In this document: piece by piece, positions 45,894-57,485 of the stretch
Layout: the number at the start of each line of letters is the position of its first letter
Numbering within the stretch: position 1 is the stretch's first letter
NCBI GenBank assembly: GCA_021802945.1
Contig: JAJZRE010000002.1
Coordinates: forward strand, 5,202 to 69,201
Direction: 5' to 3'
DNA length: 64,000 nt
Origin: Pseudomonadota bacterium
GTDB lineage: Bacteria; Pseudomonadota; Gammaproteobacteria; Burkholderiales; Thiobacillaceae
Translations under genes and position numbers: made by a program
The notes under the pieces: generated by a model
What the model saw: only the letters and a program-made list of their open reading frames with translations
Told to the model about the DNA's origin: nothing
Databases searched by the model: none

Positions 45894-47147
45894 ATGGCAG
45901 AGATCAGAAACTACACCATGAACTTTGGCCCGCAGCACCCGGCCGCGCACGGCGTCTTGCGCCTGGTGCTGGAGCTCGACGGCGAAGTAATCCAGCGCGC
46001 CGATCCGCATATCGGACTGCTGCACCGCGCCACCGAGAAGCTCGCCGAGCACAAGACCTTCATCCAGTCGGTGCCCTACATGGACCGTCTCGACTATGTG
46101 TCGATGATGGTCAACGAGCACGCTTACGTGATGGCGATCGAGAAACTGCTCGGCATCGAGGTGCCCGAGCGCGCGCAATACATCCGGGTGATGTTCGACG
46201 AGATCACCCGCGTGCTGAATCATCTGCTGTGGCTCGGCGCGCACGCGCTCGACGTCGGCGCGATGACGGTATTCCTGTACGCCTTCCGCGAGCGCGAGGA
46301 CCTGATGGACTGCTACGAGGCGGTGTCCGGTGCGCGCATGCACGCGGCCTACTACCGTCCGGGCGGTGTCTACCGCGACCTGCCGGACAGCATGCCGCAG
46401 TATGCGGCGCAGCACACCCGCAACGAAGCGACGCTGAAGTCGATGAACGCCAACCGCCAGGGTTCGCTGCTCGACTTCATCGCGGACTTCACCGATCGTT
46501 TCCCGACCTATGTCGACGAATACGAGACGCTCTTGACCGACAACCGCATCTGGAAGCAGCGCACGGTCGGCATCGGCGTGGTGTCGCCCGAGCGCGCCAA
46601 GGCGCTGGGCTTCACCGGCCCGATGCTGCGGGGCTCCGGCGTCGAATGGGACCTGCGCAAGAAGCAGCCCTACGAAGTCTACGACCGCATGGACTTCGAC
46701 ATTCCGGTCGGCACCAATGGCGACTGCTACGACCGCTACCTGGTACGCATCGAGGAAATGCGCCAGTCCAACCGCATCATCAGGCAGTGCGTCGACTGGC
46801 TGCGCACGAATCCCGGCCCGGTCATCGTCGAGAACCACAAGGTCGCGCCGCCGTCGCGGCTCGACATGAAGCAGAACATGGAAGAGCTGATCCACCACTT
46901 CAAGCTTTTCACCGAGGGCATGCATGTGCCCGCGGGCGAAGCCTATGCCGCGGTGGAGCACCCGAAGGGCGAGTTCGGCATCTACCTGGTGTCCGATGGC
47001 GCCAACAAACCCTATCGACTGAAAATCCGCGCACCGGGCTATGCGCATCTGGCGGCGCTCGACGAAATGAGCCGCGGCCACATGATCGCCGACGTCGTCG
47101 CCATCATCGGCACGCAGGATATCGTTTTCGGGGAGATCGACCGCTGA
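45894..47147 (+). CDS. nuoD: NADH-quinone oxidoreductase subunit D
   Basis: [26 protein letters not shown]. Confidence 0.98.
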   Translation: MAEIRNYTMNFGPQHPAAHGVLRLVLELDGEVIQRADPHIGLLHRATEKLAEHKTFIQSVPYMDRLDYVSMMVNEHAYVMAIEKLLGIEVPERAQYIRVMFDEITRVLNHLLWLGAHALDVGAMTVFLYAFREREDLMDCYEAVSGARMHAAYYRPGGVYRDLPDSMPQYAAQHTRNEATLKSMNANRQGSLLDFIADFTDRFPTYVDEYETLLTDNRIWKQRTVGIGVVSPERAKALGFTGPMLRGSGVEWDLRKKQPYEVYDRMDFDIPVGTNGDCYDRYLVRIEEMRQSNRIIRQCVDWLRTNPGPVIVENHKVAPPSRLDMKQNMEELIHHFKLFTEGMHVPAGEAYAAVEHPKGEFGIYLVSDGANKPYRLKIRAPGYAHLAALDEMSRGHMIADVVAIIGTQDIVFGEIDR

Positions 47148-47620
47148 TGTTGTCTCAGGAATCACTTGCGTTGATCGACGCTGAAGTGGCCAAGTATCCG
47201 GCCGACCAGAAACAGTCGGCGGTGATGGGCGCGCTGCGCATCGCGCAGACGGAAAAGGGCTGGCTCAAGCCCGAACTCATCGAGTACGTTGCGGATTATC
47301 TGGAGATGCCGGCGATAGCCGCGTACGAGGTCGCGACCTTCTACAACATGTACGACACCCGGCCGGTCGGGCGCCACAAGATCACCCTGTGCACCAACCT
47401 GCCGTGCGCGTTGATGGGCGCGAACGAGATCGCCGCGCATCTCAAGCAGAAGCTCGGCATCGGCTTTGGCGAAACGACCGAAGACGGCCGCTACACCCTG
47501 AAGGAGGGCGAGTGCATGGGCGCCTGCGGCGACGCGCCGATGTGCCTGCACAACAACCACGAAATGCACACGCACCTCACGCCCGAGAAGGTGGATGAAC
47601 TCCTGGACAAGCTGAAATGA
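47147..47620 (+). CDS. nuoE: NADH-quinone oxidoreductase subunit E
   Basis: [44 protein letters not shown]. Confidence 0.97.
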   Translation: MLSQESLALIDAEVAKYPADQKQSAVMGALRIAQTEKGWLKPELIEYVADYLEMPAIAAYEVATFYNMYDTRPVGRHKITLCTNLPCALMGANEIAAHLKQKLGIGFGETTEDGRYTLKEGECMGACGDAPMCLHNNHEMHTHLTPEKVDELLDKLK

Positions 47621-48897
47621 GTTTGCTCAAGCCCACCCATCAGGTCTGCAGCTGGACCCGGGCGCTCGATGACCCGGCGTCGCTCGCGACCTACGTCGCC
47701 CATGGCGGTTACCAGGCGCTGCGCCGCGTCGTCACCGAAAAGGTGTCGGGTGACGCCATCATCGCCGAGCTCAAGACAAGCGCGCTGCGCGGCCGTGGCG
47801 GCGCGGGCTTTCCCACAGGCCTCAAGTGGAGCTTCATGCCGCGCGCATTCCCGGGCGACAAGTACGTCGTCTGCAACAGCGACGAAGGCGAGCCGGGCAC
47901 CTTCAAGGACCGCGACATCCTTCGCTACAACCCGCACCAGCTGATCGAGGGCATGGCGATTGCCGGCTATGTGCTCGGCGCGCGCGTGGGCTACAACTAC
48001 ATCCACGGCGAGATCTTCGAGATCTACGAGATATTCGAGCGTGCGCTGAAGGAGGCGCGCGAGGCCGGCTACCTCGGCGACAATCTGTTCGGCACCGATT
48101 TCTGCTTTCAGCTGCATGCGCATCACGGCTACGGCGCTTACATCTGCGGCGAGGAAACCGCGCTGCTGGAATCGATCGAGGGCAAGAAGGGCCAGCCGCG
48201 CTTCAAGCCGCCGTTCCCGGCGAGCTTCGGCCTCTACGGCAAGCCCACCACCATCAACAACACCGAGACGCTGGCTTCGGTGCCGTGGATCGTGCAGCAC
48301 GGCGGCCAGGCCTTTCTGGAACTCGGCAAACCGAACAACGGCGGCTCCAAGCTGTTCTCGGTATCGGGCCACGTCAACAAACCCGGCAACTTCGAGGTGC
48401 CGCTCGGCACGCCATTCTCCGAATTGCTGGAGATGGCCGGCGGTGTGCGGCATGGGCACAAGCTGAAGGCCGTCATTCCCGGCGGCTCGTCCGCCCCCGT
48501 GTTGCCGGCCGACATCATGATGGACTGCACGATGGATTTCGATTCCATCGCCAAGGCCGGCTCCATGCTGGGGTCGGGTGCGGTCATCGTGATGGACGAA
48601 ACGGTCTGCATGGTGCGTGCGCTGGAGCGGCTTTCCTATTTCTACTTCGAGGAGTCGTGCGGCCAATGCACGCCATGCCGCGAGGGTACCGGCTGGATGT
48701 ACCGGGTGGTTCACCGCATCGAGCACGGACAGGGCCGGCCCGAGGACATGGAACTGCTCAACAGCGTGGCAGGGCGCATCGGTGGGCATACCATCTGCGC
48801 GTTGGGCGACGCCGCCGCGATGCCGGTGCAAAGCTTCCTGAAACATTTTGGCCGCGAGTTCGAGCACCATATCGAACACAAGCGATGCATGGTCTGA
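47617..48897 (+). CDS. nuoF: NADH-quinone oxidoreductase subunit F
   Basis: [48 protein letters not shown]. Confidence 0.98.
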   Translation: MSLLKPTHQVCSWTRALDDPASLATYVAHGGYQALRRVVTEKVSGDAIIAELKTSALRGRGGAGFPTGLKWSFMPRAFPGDKYVVCNSDEGEPGTFKDRDILRYNPHQLIEGMAIAGYVLGARVGYNYIHGEIFEIYEIFERALKEAREAGYLGDNLFGTDFCFQLHAHHGYGAYICGEETALLESIEGKKGQPRFKPPFPASFGLYGKPTTINNTETLASVPWIVQHGGQAFLELGKPNNGGSKLFSVSGHVNKPGNFEVPLGTPFSELLEMAGGVRHGHKLKAVIPGGSSAPVLPADIMMDCTMDFDSIAKAGSMLGSGAVIVMDETVCMVRALERLSYFYFEESCGQCTPCREGTGWMYRVVHRIEHGQGRPEDMELLNSVAGRIGGHTICALGDAAAMPVQSFLKHFGREFEHHIEHKRCMV

Positions 48898-48912
48898 ACG
48901 GAATTTAAGAAG

Positions 48913-51288
48913 ATGGCTACGCTCAATATCGAAATTGACGGACGCGTGCTGCAGGTCGAAAGCGGCGACACCATCATGGATGCGGCCAACCAGGCCGGCA
49001 TCACGATTCCCCATTTCTGCTATCACAAGAAGCTGTCGATCGCCGCCAACTGCCGCATGTGCCTCGTGCAGGTCGAGAAGGCGCCCAAGCCCTTGCCAGC
49101 CTGCGCCACGCCTGTCACCGATGGCATGAAGGTCTACACCCGTTCGGAATATGCCATCAACGCGCAGAAGAGCGTGATGGAATTCCTGCTCATCAACCAT
49201 CCGCTCGACTGCCCGATCTGCGACCAGGGCGGCGAATGCCAGTTGCAGGATCTGGCGGTGGGTTACGGCGGCTCGTCGTCGCGCTATCAGGAAGTCAAGC
49301 GTGTGGTGCGCGACAAGAACCTCGGCCCGCTGATCGCCACCGACATGACGCGCTGCATCCATTGCAGTCGCTGCGTGCGCTTCGGCCAGGAAATCGCCGG
49401 CGTGATGGAACTCGGCATGGCCGGGCGCGGCGAACATACCGAGGTGATGCCGTTCCTGGAAAGCCAGGTGGCGTCCGAACTGTCGGGCAACGTGATCGAC
49501 CTCTGCCCGGTCGGCGCGCTGACCAGCAAGCCCTTCCGCTACAGCGCCCGCACCTGGGAACTGTCGCGCCGCCCCTCGATCAGCCCGCACGACAGCCTGG
49601 GCTCCAACCTCGAAGTTCATGTCAAAAACAACAGGGTGATGCGCGTGCTGCCGCGCGAGAACGAGGACGTCAACGAGTGCTGGCTGGCCGACCGCGACCG
49701 CTTCTCCTACGAAGGCCTCAACACGGCCGAGCGTCTGACCCAGCCGATGGTCAAGCACAACGGCCAGTGGAAGGAAACGACCTGGCAGGCGGCCCTCGAG
49801 TTCGTCGCGGATAAATTGAAAGCGATCCCCGCCGATCAGGTCGGCGCGCTGTCGACGCCGTATCGCCCGGCGGAGGAACTGTTCCTGCTGCAGAAGCTGA
49901 TGCGCGGCATGGGCAGCGGCAACGTCGACCACCGTCTGCGGCAGTCCGATTTCTCGCTCGACGACAAGGCGCGCGGCGGTTTCTGGCTCGGCATGCCGGT
50001 GACCTACATGTCGCGCCTCAACCGCATGCTGGTGGTGGGCTCGAACCTGCGCAAGGACCATCCGCTGATGGCGCACCGCATCCGCGAGTCGGTGCGCTGG
50101 TATGGCCAGCTCAACCTGATCAACGCGCACGAGGACGAATTCCTCGGCAAGGTGCACGCCAAGCGCATCGTCGCGCCGTCGCAGCTGGCTACCGCGCTGG
50201 CCGGCGTGTGCCGCGCGCTGGCCGAACTGAAAAACCTGCCGGTACCGGATCTCGCGTCACACGGCGTGGCCGACGATATCGCGCGCAAGATGGCCGAGAG
50301 CATCGCGGGTGGCGGCCAGGGCTCTTCGGGAGGAGAGGGACGCGCCGTGTTCCTCGGCAACATGGCGCAGCATCACCCCAGCTATTCGCAGATTCATGCC
50401 CTGGCGCAGGAGGTGGCACGTCTTTCCGGTGCCAGTTTCGGCGTGCTCGGCGAAGCGGCGAACAGCGTCGGCGCGGTGGCGGTCGGCGCGATTCCGGGAC
50501 GCGGCGCCCTGGGCCGGCCTGCCGTCAGGGGCCTCAATGCGCAGCAGATGCTGGCCCGGCCGCTGCGTGCTTACCTGCTGCTGGGCGTGGAGGCCGAACT
50601 CGACACCCACGACCCGGTGACCGCGATGGCCAGCATCAACGCGGCGGAGTTCGTCGTGGTGATGTCGCCCTACAAAGGCAAGTCGCTGGACTACGCGGAC
50701 GTGCTGCTGCCGATTGCGCCGTGGACCGAAACCTCGGGCACGTTCATCAACACCGAGGGACGCGTGCAGAGTTTCAGCGCGGTAGTGAAACCACTCGGCG
50801 AGACGCGCCCGGCGTGGAAGGTGCTGCGTGTACTGGGCAACCTGCTGGGGTTGACCGGATTCGAACACAACGATTCGAAGGAAGTACTGCGCGATGCGCT
50901 GGGCGATACGCCCATCGGCTCGGTGCAGGCTTTCCTCACCAACGAAGTCAGCGGCGTGAGGGGCGCGCCACCCCAGCCTGTCGCCGGGCTGGAGCGTGTC
51001 GCCGAAGTGCCGATCTACCAGACTGACGCCGTGGTGCGCCGCTCGCCTTCATTGCAGATGACGCTGGATGCGGCGCTCCCGGTGGCGCGCATGCACAGCC
51101 GCCTGATCGCGAAGCTGGGCCTGCAGGAGAACGGCCGCGTTTCGGTGCGCCAGACGGCCAGCGCGCTGACGCTCAAAGTGCAGCGCGACGATCTGCTGCC
51201 CGACACCTGCGTGCGCGTGCCCAGCGGCCATCCGCTGACGGCGGGGCTGGGCCCGATGTTCGGGCCGATCACGGCGGAGCCGGTCTGA
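48913..51288 (+). CDS. nuoG: NADH-quinone oxidoreductase subunit G
   Basis: 2Fe-2S N-terminus; [24 protein letters not shown]. Confidence 0.98.
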   Translation: MATLNIEIDGRVLQVESGDTIMDAANQAGITIPHFCYHKKLSIAANCRMCLVQVEKAPKPLPACATPVTDGMKVYTRSEYAINAQKSVMEFLLINHPLDCPICDQGGECQLQDLAVGYGGSSSRYQEVKRVVRDKNLGPLIATDMTRCIHCSRCVRFGQEIAGVMELGMAGRGEHTEVMPFLESQVASELSGNVIDLCPVGALTSKPFRYSARTWELSRRPSISPHDSLGSNLEVHVKNNRVMRVLPRENEDVNECWLADRDRFSYEGLNTAERLTQPMVKHNGQWKETTWQAALEFVADKLKAIPADQVGALSTPYRPAEELFLLQKLMRGMGSGNVDHRLRQSDFSLDDKARGGFWLGMPVTYMSRLNRMLVVGSNLRKDHPLMAHRIRESVRWYGQLNLINAHEDEFLGKVHAKRIVAPSQLATALAGVCRALAELKNLPVPDLASHGVADDIARKMAESIAGGGQGSSGGEGRAVFLGNMAQHHPSYSQIHALAQEVARLSGASFGVLGEAANSVGAVAVGAIPGRGALGRPAVRGLNAQQMLARPLRAYLLLGVEAELDTHDPVTAMASINAAEFVVVMSPYKGKSLDYADVLLPIAPWTETSGTFINTEGRVQSFSAVVKPLGETRPAWKVLRVLGNLLGLTGFEHNDSKEVLRDALGDTPIGSVQAFLTNEVSGVRGAPPQPVAGLERVAEVPIYQTDAVVRRSPSLQMTLDAALPVARMHSRLIAKLGLQENGRVSVRQTASALTLKVQRDDLLPDTCVRVPSGHPLTAGLGPMFGPITAEPV

Positions 51289-52304
51289 TGGAGAGCGCAG
51301 GCATGGACTGGACCGCCATTCAAACCGTCGTCTGGACGCTGGTCAAGATACTGGCGCTGGTGGTGCCGCTGATGCTGGGCGTGGCGTACCTCACTTACGC
51401 GGAGCGGAAAATCATCGGCTGGATGCAGGTGCGCATCGGACCCAATCGCGTCGGTTTCCAGGGCCTTCTGCAGCCGATCGCCGACGCGGTTAAGCTGCTG
51501 ATGAAGGAAATCATCATTCCGTCGGGCGCCAGCCGCGGGCTGTTCATCCTCGGGCCCATCCTCGCCATCGCCCCGGCGCTGGCGGCGTGGGCGGTGATCC
51601 CGTTCACCGATACGCTCGTGCTCGCCAATATCGACGCCGGGCTGCTCTATGTGATGGCGATCACCTCGATGGGGGTGTATGGCGTGATCATCGCGGGCTG
51701 GGCGTCCAACTCCAAGTATGCGTTCCTCGGCGCCATGCGCTCGGCGGCGCAGATCGTGTCGTACGAGATCGCCATGGGCTTCGCGCTGGTCGGCGTGCTG
51801 ATGGCGGCGCAGTCGCTCAACCTCAGCGACATCGTCAGGGGCCAGGCGGGCGGCGCTCATCACTGGTATTTCATCCCGCTGTTCCCTCTGTTCCTCGTCT
51901 ATCTGATTTCCGGCGTGGCCGAAACGAACCGCGCGCCATTCGACGTCGCCGAAGGCGAATCCGAGATCGTCGCCGGCTTCCATGTGGAGTATTCCGGCAT
52001 GGCGTTCGCCGTGTTCTTCCTCGCCGAATACGCCAACATGATCCTGGTCGCCGCGCTGACCACGCTGATGTTCCTCGGCGGCTGGCTGTCGCCGGTGACG
52101 TTCCTGCCGGACGGCATCGTCTGGTGGCTGCTGAAGACCGGCTTCGTGCTTTTCCTGTTCCTGTGGTTCCGCGCCACCTTCCCGCGCTACCGCTATGACC
52201 AGATCATGCGCCTGGGCTGGAAGGTGTTCATCCCCATCACCCTCGTCTGGATCGTCGTGGTCGGCGGCATGATGCAGACGCCGTATGGGTATCTCTTCCA
52301 TTGA
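51288..52304 (+). CDS. nuoH: NADH-quinone oxidoreductase subunit H
   Basis: [46 protein letters not shown]. Confidence 0.98.
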   Translation: MESAGMDWTAIQTVVWTLVKILALVVPLMLGVAYLTYAERKIIGWMQVRIGPNRVGFQGLLQPIADAVKLLMKEIIIPSGASRGLFILGPILAIAPALAAWAVIPFTDTLVLANIDAGLLYVMAITSMGVYGVIIAGWASNSKYAFLGAMRSAAQIVSYEIAMGFALVGVLMAAQSLNLSDIVRGQAGGAHHWYFIPLFPLFLVYLISGVAETNRAPFDVAEGESEIVAGFHVEYSGMAFAVFFLAEYANMILVAALTTLMFLGGWLSPVTFLPDGIVWWLLKTGFVLFLFLWFRATFPRYRYDQIMRLGWKVFIPITLVWIVVVGGMMQTPYGYLFH

Positions 52305-52314
52305 GCGCGCCATG

Positions 52315-52551
52315 ATCCTGGAAACCGCAGTTGACCACTTATCATGTCTCAAAGGCCAGATGGAAACTGAGTTCCGTGCCTTCGATGCGGTTTGTCATCG
52401 GTTTGGGTACGCTACGCACTCGCTGCCGCGTCCAGACAAGCGCCTTGCTTTGTCGCTTCTCCTTGCCTACCCCGGTAGGCAGCGTCGTCGCTTCGCGCCA
52501 GCCACTCGCCTGAACGCGCCATCGAGTGCGTCCAACTACGGTTTCTAGGAT
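52315..52551. mobile_element. MITE-like element between nuoH and nuoI
   Basis: Left end ATCCTGGAAACCGCAGTTG and reverse complement of right end ATCCTAGAAACCGTAGTTG match 17/19; internal GCCTACC-CC-GGTAGGC inverted repeat; no transposase. Confidence 0.6.
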
Positions 52552-53038
52552 GAAACGGATCACCAATTTCTTCGGCAGCCTGCTCCTGATCGAACTGCTG
52601 CGCGGCATGAGGCTCACCGGTCGGCATCTGTTCGCGCGCAAGATCACCGTGCAGTTTCCGGAGGAAAAAACCCCGCAAAGCCCCCGTTTCCGCGGTCTGC
52701 ACGCGCTGCGCCGCTACCCCAACGGCGAGGAGCGCTGCATCGCCTGCAAGCTGTGCGAGGCCGTGTGTCCTGCGCTGGCCATCACCATCGAGTCGGAAAA
52801 GCGCGTCGACGGTACCCGCCGCACCACACGTTACGACATCGACCTGACCAAGTGCATCTTCTGCGGCTTCTGCGAGGAATCCTGTCCGGTCGATTCGATC
52901 GTGGAGACGCGCATCCTCGAGTACCACGGCGAGAAACGCGGCGACCTCTATTACACCAAGCCCATGCTGCTGGCGATCGGCGACCAGTACGAGGAGCAGA
53001 TCGCAAAAGACCGCGCTGCTGACGCCCGATATCGCTAA
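52550..53038 (+). CDS. nuoI: NADH-quinone oxidoreductase subunit I
   Basis: [37 protein letters not shown]. Confidence 0.98.
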   Translation: MKRITNFFGSLLLIELLRGMRLTGRHLFARKITVQFPEEKTPQSPRFRGLHALRRYPNGEERCIACKLCEAVCPALAITIESEKRVDGTRRTTRYDIDLTKCIFCGFCEESCPVDSIVETRILEYHGEKRGDLYYTKPMLLAIGDQYEEQIAKDRAADARYR

Positions 53039-53047
53039 CCAATCGAC

Positions 53048-53674
53048 ATGACCTACACGACCGCGATTTTCTATTTCTTCGCCGCCATCCTGGTATTCGC
53101 CGGGTTGCGCGTGATCACCGCCCGCAATCCGGTGCACGCGGCACTGTACCTGGTGCTGGCGTTCTTCACCGCGGCCGGGCTGTGGATGCTGCTCGAAGCC
53201 GAATTCCTCGCCATCGCCCTGGTGCTGGTGTATGTGGGCGCGGTGATGGTGCTGTTCCTGTTCGTGGTGATGATGCTCGACATCAACCTGGAAAAACTGC
53301 GCGAGGGTTTCTGGGATTACCTGCCACTGGCGGGTTTCGTCGCCGTGCTGCTTGTCATCGAAATGGCCCTGATCCTCGGCAGCCGCCATTTTGGCCTCGC
53401 CGTGATGGGCGCGCCCACGCCGCACGCCGCTGGCTACAGCAACACGAAGGAACTGGGGCGCGTGCTCTACACCGAGTATGTGTATGCGTTCGAACTCGCG
53501 GCGGTGATCCTGCTGGTGGCGATCGTCGCCGCCATCGCCCTGACGCTGCGTCGCCGCAAGGACAGCAAGTATCTCGATCCTGCCGAGCAGGTGAAGGTCA
53601 GACGCAACGACCGTCTGCGCATCATCAAAATGCAGGCCACGCAGAAACCTGAAGCCGGGGAGGGCGGTGCATGA
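53048..53674 (+). CDS. nuoJ: NADH-quinone oxidoreductase subunit J
   Basis: [54 protein letters not shown]. Confidence 0.97.
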   Translation: MTYTTAIFYFFAAILVFAGLRVITARNPVHAALYLVLAFFTAAGLWMLLEAEFLAIALVLVYVGAVMVLFLFVVMMLDINLEKLREGFWDYLPLAGFVAVLLVIEMALILGSRHFGLAVMGAPTPHAAGYSNTKELGRVLYTEYVYAFELAAVILLVAIVAAIALTLRRRKDSKYLDPAEQVKVRRNDRLRIIKMQATQKPEAGEGGA

Positions 53675-53976
53675 TTTCGCTGTCGCATTACCTGATCCTG
53701 GGCGGCATCCTGTTCGCCATCAGCGTGTTGGGGATCTTCCTCAACCGCAAGAACGTCATCATCCTCCTGATGGCGATCGAACTGATGCTGCTCGCGGTGA
53801 ACATGAATTTCGTCGCGTTCTCGCATTACCTGGAGGACATTCACGGGCAGATATTCGTCTTCTTCATCCTGACCGTCGCTGCGGCGGAATCCGCCATCGG
53901 CCTGGCGATCCTGGTGGTGCTGTTCCGCAACCTCCACACGATCAATGTCGATGATCTCGACCACCTGAAAGGCTGA
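53671..53976 (+). CDS. nuoK: NADH-quinone oxidoreductase subunit K
   Basis: [32 protein letters not shown]. Confidence 0.98.
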   Translation: MISLSHYLILGGILFAISVLGIFLNRKNVIILLMAIELMLLAVNMNFVAFSHYLEDIHGQIFVFFILTVAAAESAIGLAILVVLFRNLHTINVDDLDHLKG

Positions 53977-55991
53977 TGCGCGTGGATATGCAGACGCTCT
54001 ACCTCATCGTGCCGCTGGCGCCTCTGTTCGGTGCGATCGTCGCCGGGCTGTTCGGCAGGCTGGTCGGCCGAACCGGGGCCCATGTCGTCACCATCGCCGG
54101 TGTGGCGGTTTCGTTCATCGCCTCGGTGCTGGTGTTCCAGGACGTGCTCGCGGGCCATACCTTCAACGGGACCGTGTACACCTGGATGACGCTGGGCGAT
54201 CTGCGTTTTGAAGTCGGCTTCCTGGTCGATGCGCTCACCGCGATGATGATGCTGGTCGTCACCTTCGTCTCGCTGATGGTGCACGTCTACACCATCGGCT
54301 ACATGCACGATGACCCGGGCTACCAGCGCTTCTTCAGCTACATCTCGCTGTTCACCTTCTCGATGCTCATGCTGGTGATGAGCAACAACTTCCTGCAACT
54401 GTTCTTCGGCTGGGAAGCGGTGGGTCTGGTGTCCTATCTGCTGATCGGCTTCTGGTACACGAAAGAGACGGCGATCTACGCCAACCTCAAGGCCTTCCTG
54501 GTCAACCGGGTGGGAGACTTTGGCTTCATCCTCGGCATCGGCCTGGTGCTGGCCTGGTTCGGCACGCTCGATTACGCCACTGTTTTTGCCAAGGCGCCGT
54601 CCCTGGCGCGCGAAACCATCACGCTGTGGCCGGGGGCGCCCTGGCACCTCATGACCGTCGTCGGCATCCTGCTGTTCATCGGCGCGATGGGCAAGTCGGC
54701 CCAGTTCCCGCTGCACGTCTGGCTGCCCGACTCGATGGAAGGCCCGACGCCGATTTCCGCGCTGATCCATGCGGCGACGATGGTCACCGCCGGCATCTTC
54801 ATGGTCGCGCGCATGTCGCCGCTGTACGAACTGTCCGACGTGGCCTTGAGCTTCATCATGGTCATCGGCGCGATCACCGCGCTGTTCATGGGCTTCCTCG
54901 GCATGGTGCAGAACGACATCAAGCGGGTGGTGGCGTATTCGACCCTGTCCCAGCTCGGCTACATGACCGTCGCGCTCGGCGCGTCGGCCTACTCGGTCGC
55001 GGTGTTCCACCTGATGACACACGCGTTCTTCAAGGCGCTGCTGTTCCTCGCCGCCGGTTCGGTCATCATCGCCATGCACCACAACCAGGACATCCGCTAC
55101 ATGGGCGGCCTGAAAAAATACATGCCGATCACCTGGGTCACCTCGCTGATCGGTTCGCTGGCGCTGATCGGAACGCCTTTCCTGTCGGGCTTCTATTCCA
55201 AGGAGAGCATCATCGAGGCGGCCAGCATGTCGCATCTGCCGGGGGCCGGTTTCGCCTATTTCGCCGTGCTGGCTGGCGTGTTCGTCACCGCGTTCTATTC
55301 CTTCCGCATGTATTTCCTGGTATTCCACGGCAAGGAGCGCTTTCACCAGGGCCATACCCACGGCAACGAGCCCGACGCGGGCCATGCTGACCATCACGGC
55401 CATGGCCACGGCGGCACGCCCCACGAAACGCCGTGGGTGATCACCGGCCCCTTGCTCGCGCTGGCGCTGCCCTCGCTGGCGATCGGCTACATGACCATCG
55501 AACCGATGCTGTTCGGCGACTTTTTCGGCCGCGCGATTTACGTTGCCGACCGCCATCCGGCGATGCGCGAAATGAACCAGGAGTTTCACGGCGCCATGGA
55601 AATGGGGCTGCACGCGGTGACGACGCTGCCATTCTGGCTGGCGGCAGCGGGCGTGGGGCTGTCGGCGTTCTTCTATCTCAAGCGTCCGGACATCCCGGCA
55701 GCCATCGCGCAGCGCTTCAAGTTCCTGCATCAGATGCTGCTCAACAAATACTGGTTCGACGAACTCTACAGCTGGGTGTTCGCCCGGGGCGCGCGCGCGC
55801 TCGGCGGCGGCCTGTGGCGGCGTGGCGACCAGAACGTGATCGACGGCTTCTTCGTCAACGGTTCGGCGCACCTGGTCGAACGCGTCTCGCGCCTGGTCAA
55901 GGCCTTCCAGTCGGGCTACATCTACCACTACGCGTTTGCCATGCTGATCGGGGTGTTCGCCCTGGTGACCTGGTTTGCGCGCCTGAACTGA
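53976..55991 (+). CDS. nuoL: NADH-quinone oxidoreductase subunit L
   Basis: Antiporter-like; GKSAQFPLHVWLPDSMEGPTPISALIHAATMVTAGIFM. Confidence 0.98.
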   Translation: MRVDMQTLYLIVPLAPLFGAIVAGLFGRLVGRTGAHVVTIAGVAVSFIASVLVFQDVLAGHTFNGTVYTWMTLGDLRFEVGFLVDALTAMMMLVVTFVSLMVHVYTIGYMHDDPGYQRFFSYISLFTFSMLMLVMSNNFLQLFFGWEAVGLVSYLLIGFWYTKETAIYANLKAFLVNRVGDFGFILGIGLVLAWFGTLDYATVFAKAPSLARETITLWPGAPWHLMTVVGILLFIGAMGKSAQFPLHVWLPDSMEGPTPISALIHAATMVTAGIFMVARMSPLYELSDVALSFIMVIGAITALFMGFLGMVQNDIKRVVAYSTLSQLGYMTVALGASAYSVAVFHLMTHAFFKALLFLAAGSVIIAMHHNQDIRYMGGLKKYMPITWVTSLIGSLALIGTPFLSGFYSKESIIEAASMSHLPGAGFAYFAVLAGVFVTAFYSFRMYFLVFHGKERFHQGHTHGNEPDAGHADHHGHGHGGTPHETPWVITGPLLALALPSLAIGYMTIEPMLFGDFFGRAIYVADRHPAMREMNQEFHGAMEMGLHAVTTLPFWLAAAGVGLSAFFYLKRPDIPAAIAQRFKFLHQMLLNKYWFDELYSWVFARGARALGGGLWRRGDQNVIDGFFVNGSAHLVERVSRLVKAFQSGYIYHYAFAMLIGVFALVTWFARLN

Positions 55992-55994
55992 CCC

Positions 55995-57476
55995 ATGCAG
56001 AACAATCTCCTTTCCCTCGTTATCTGGGTTCCGATTCTGGCCGGAGTAGCGGTGCTCGCCACCGGCTCCGACCGCAACGCGGCGCTCGCCCGCTGGGTGG
56101 CGCTGGCGGGCGCGCTGCTGGGACTGATCGTCGCGATTCCGCTGGCCACCGGCTTCGACACCGCCACCTCGGCGATGCAGTTCGTCGAAATGAAGGCCTG
56201 GATTCCGGCGTTCAACATCCACTACCACCTCGGCGTCGACGGCATCTCGATGCCGCTGATCCTGCTCAACAGCCTCATCACCGTGCTGGTGGTGATCGCC
56301 GGCTGGCAGGTGATCCGGGACAAGGTCGCGCAGTACATGGCGGCCTTCCTCGTCATGTCCGGCCTCATCAACGGCGTCTTCGCCGCGCTCGACGGCATCC
56401 TGTTCTACGTCTTCTTCGAAGGCATGCTGATCCCGCTGTACCTGATCGTCGGGGTGTGGGGCGGGCCGAACCGGGTCTACGCCGCGTTCAAGTTCTTCCT
56501 CTACACCCTGCTCGGCTCGCTCTTGATGCTGGTGTCGATGATCTACCTGTATTTCCAGTCGGGCGGCAGCTTCGACATCCAGACCTGGCACACGACGACG
56601 CTCGGGATGACGGCGCAGACGCTGATGTTCTTCGCCTTCCTGCTGGCGTTCGGGGTCAAGGTGCCGATGTGGCCGGTCCACACCTGGCTGCCCGACGCCC
56701 ACGTCGAAGCGCCCACCGGCGGTTCGGTGGTGCTGGCGGCGATCACCCTGAAGGTCGGCGCCTACGGCTTCCTGCGCTTCATCCTGCCGATCCTGCCGGA
56801 TGCCAGCCGCGAACTTGCCTGGTTCGTCATCGCACTGTCGCTGATTGCCGTGGCCTACATCGGCCTGGTCGCACTGGCGCAGGCCGACATGAAGAAACTC
56901 ATCGCCTATTCGTCGATCGCGCACATGGGCTTCGTCACCCTCGGCTTCTTCATGTTCAATCCGCTCGGTCTTGAAGGCGGCCTGGTGCAGATGATCTCGC
57001 ACGGTTTCGTCTCGGCGGCGCTGTTCCTCTGCATCGGCGTCATGTACGACCGCCTGCATTCGCGCCAGATCAAGGACTACGGCGGGCTCGTCAACAAGAT
57101 GCCGGTGTTCGCCGCGTTCTTCATGCTGTTCGCCATGGCCAACTCGGGGCTTCCTGCCACCAGCGGCTTCGTCGGGGAGTTCATGGTCATCATGGCCGCG
57201 ACCCAGGTCAATTTCTGGTTCGCCTTCGTTGCCGCCACCACGCTGATCCTCGGCGCGGCCTACACGCTGTGGATGTACAAGCGCGTGGTGTTCGGCAATG
57301 TCACCAACCCGCACGTCGAGGAGATGAACGACATCAACCCGCGCGAGATCCTGCTGCTCGGCGTGCTTGCAGCCTGCGTGCTGGCCATGGGCCTGTATCC
57401 CAAGCCGTTCACCGATGTGATGCATGTCTCGGTGGTCGACCTGCTGGCGCACGTCGCCCAAAGCAAACTGCCTTAA
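55995..57476 (+). CDS. nuoM: NADH-quinone oxidoreductase subunit M
   Basis: VKVPMWPVHTWLPDAHVEAPTGGSVVLAAITLKVGAYG. Confidence 0.98.
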   Translation: MQNNLLSLVIWVPILAGVAVLATGSDRNAALARWVALAGALLGLIVAIPLATGFDTATSAMQFVEMKAWIPAFNIHYHLGVDGISMPLILLNSLITVLVVIAGWQVIRDKVAQYMAAFLVMSGLINGVFAALDGILFYVFFEGMLIPLYLIVGVWGGPNRVYAAFKFFLYTLLGSLLMLVSMIYLYFQSGGSFDIQTWHTTTLGMTAQTLMFFAFLLAFGVKVPMWPVHTWLPDAHVEAPTGGSVVLAAITLKVGAYGFLRFILPILPDASRELAWFVIALSLIAVAYIGLVALAQADMKKLIAYSSIAHMGFVTLGFFMFNPLGLEGGLVQMISHGFVSAALFLCIGVMYDRLHSRQIKDYGGLVNKMPVFAAFFMLFAMANSGLPATSGFVGEFMVIMAATQVNFWFAFVAATTLILGAAYTLWMYKRVVFGNVTNPHVEEMNDINPREILLLGVLAACVLAMGLYPKPFTDVMHVSVVDLLAHVAQSKLP

Positions 57477-57485
57477 GGTTCCAGG

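Noticed and set aside
45186-50157. Long minus-strand ORFs (659 and 888 aa) opposite nuoC-nuoG
   Set aside because: Low-complexity shadow frames of nuo genes.
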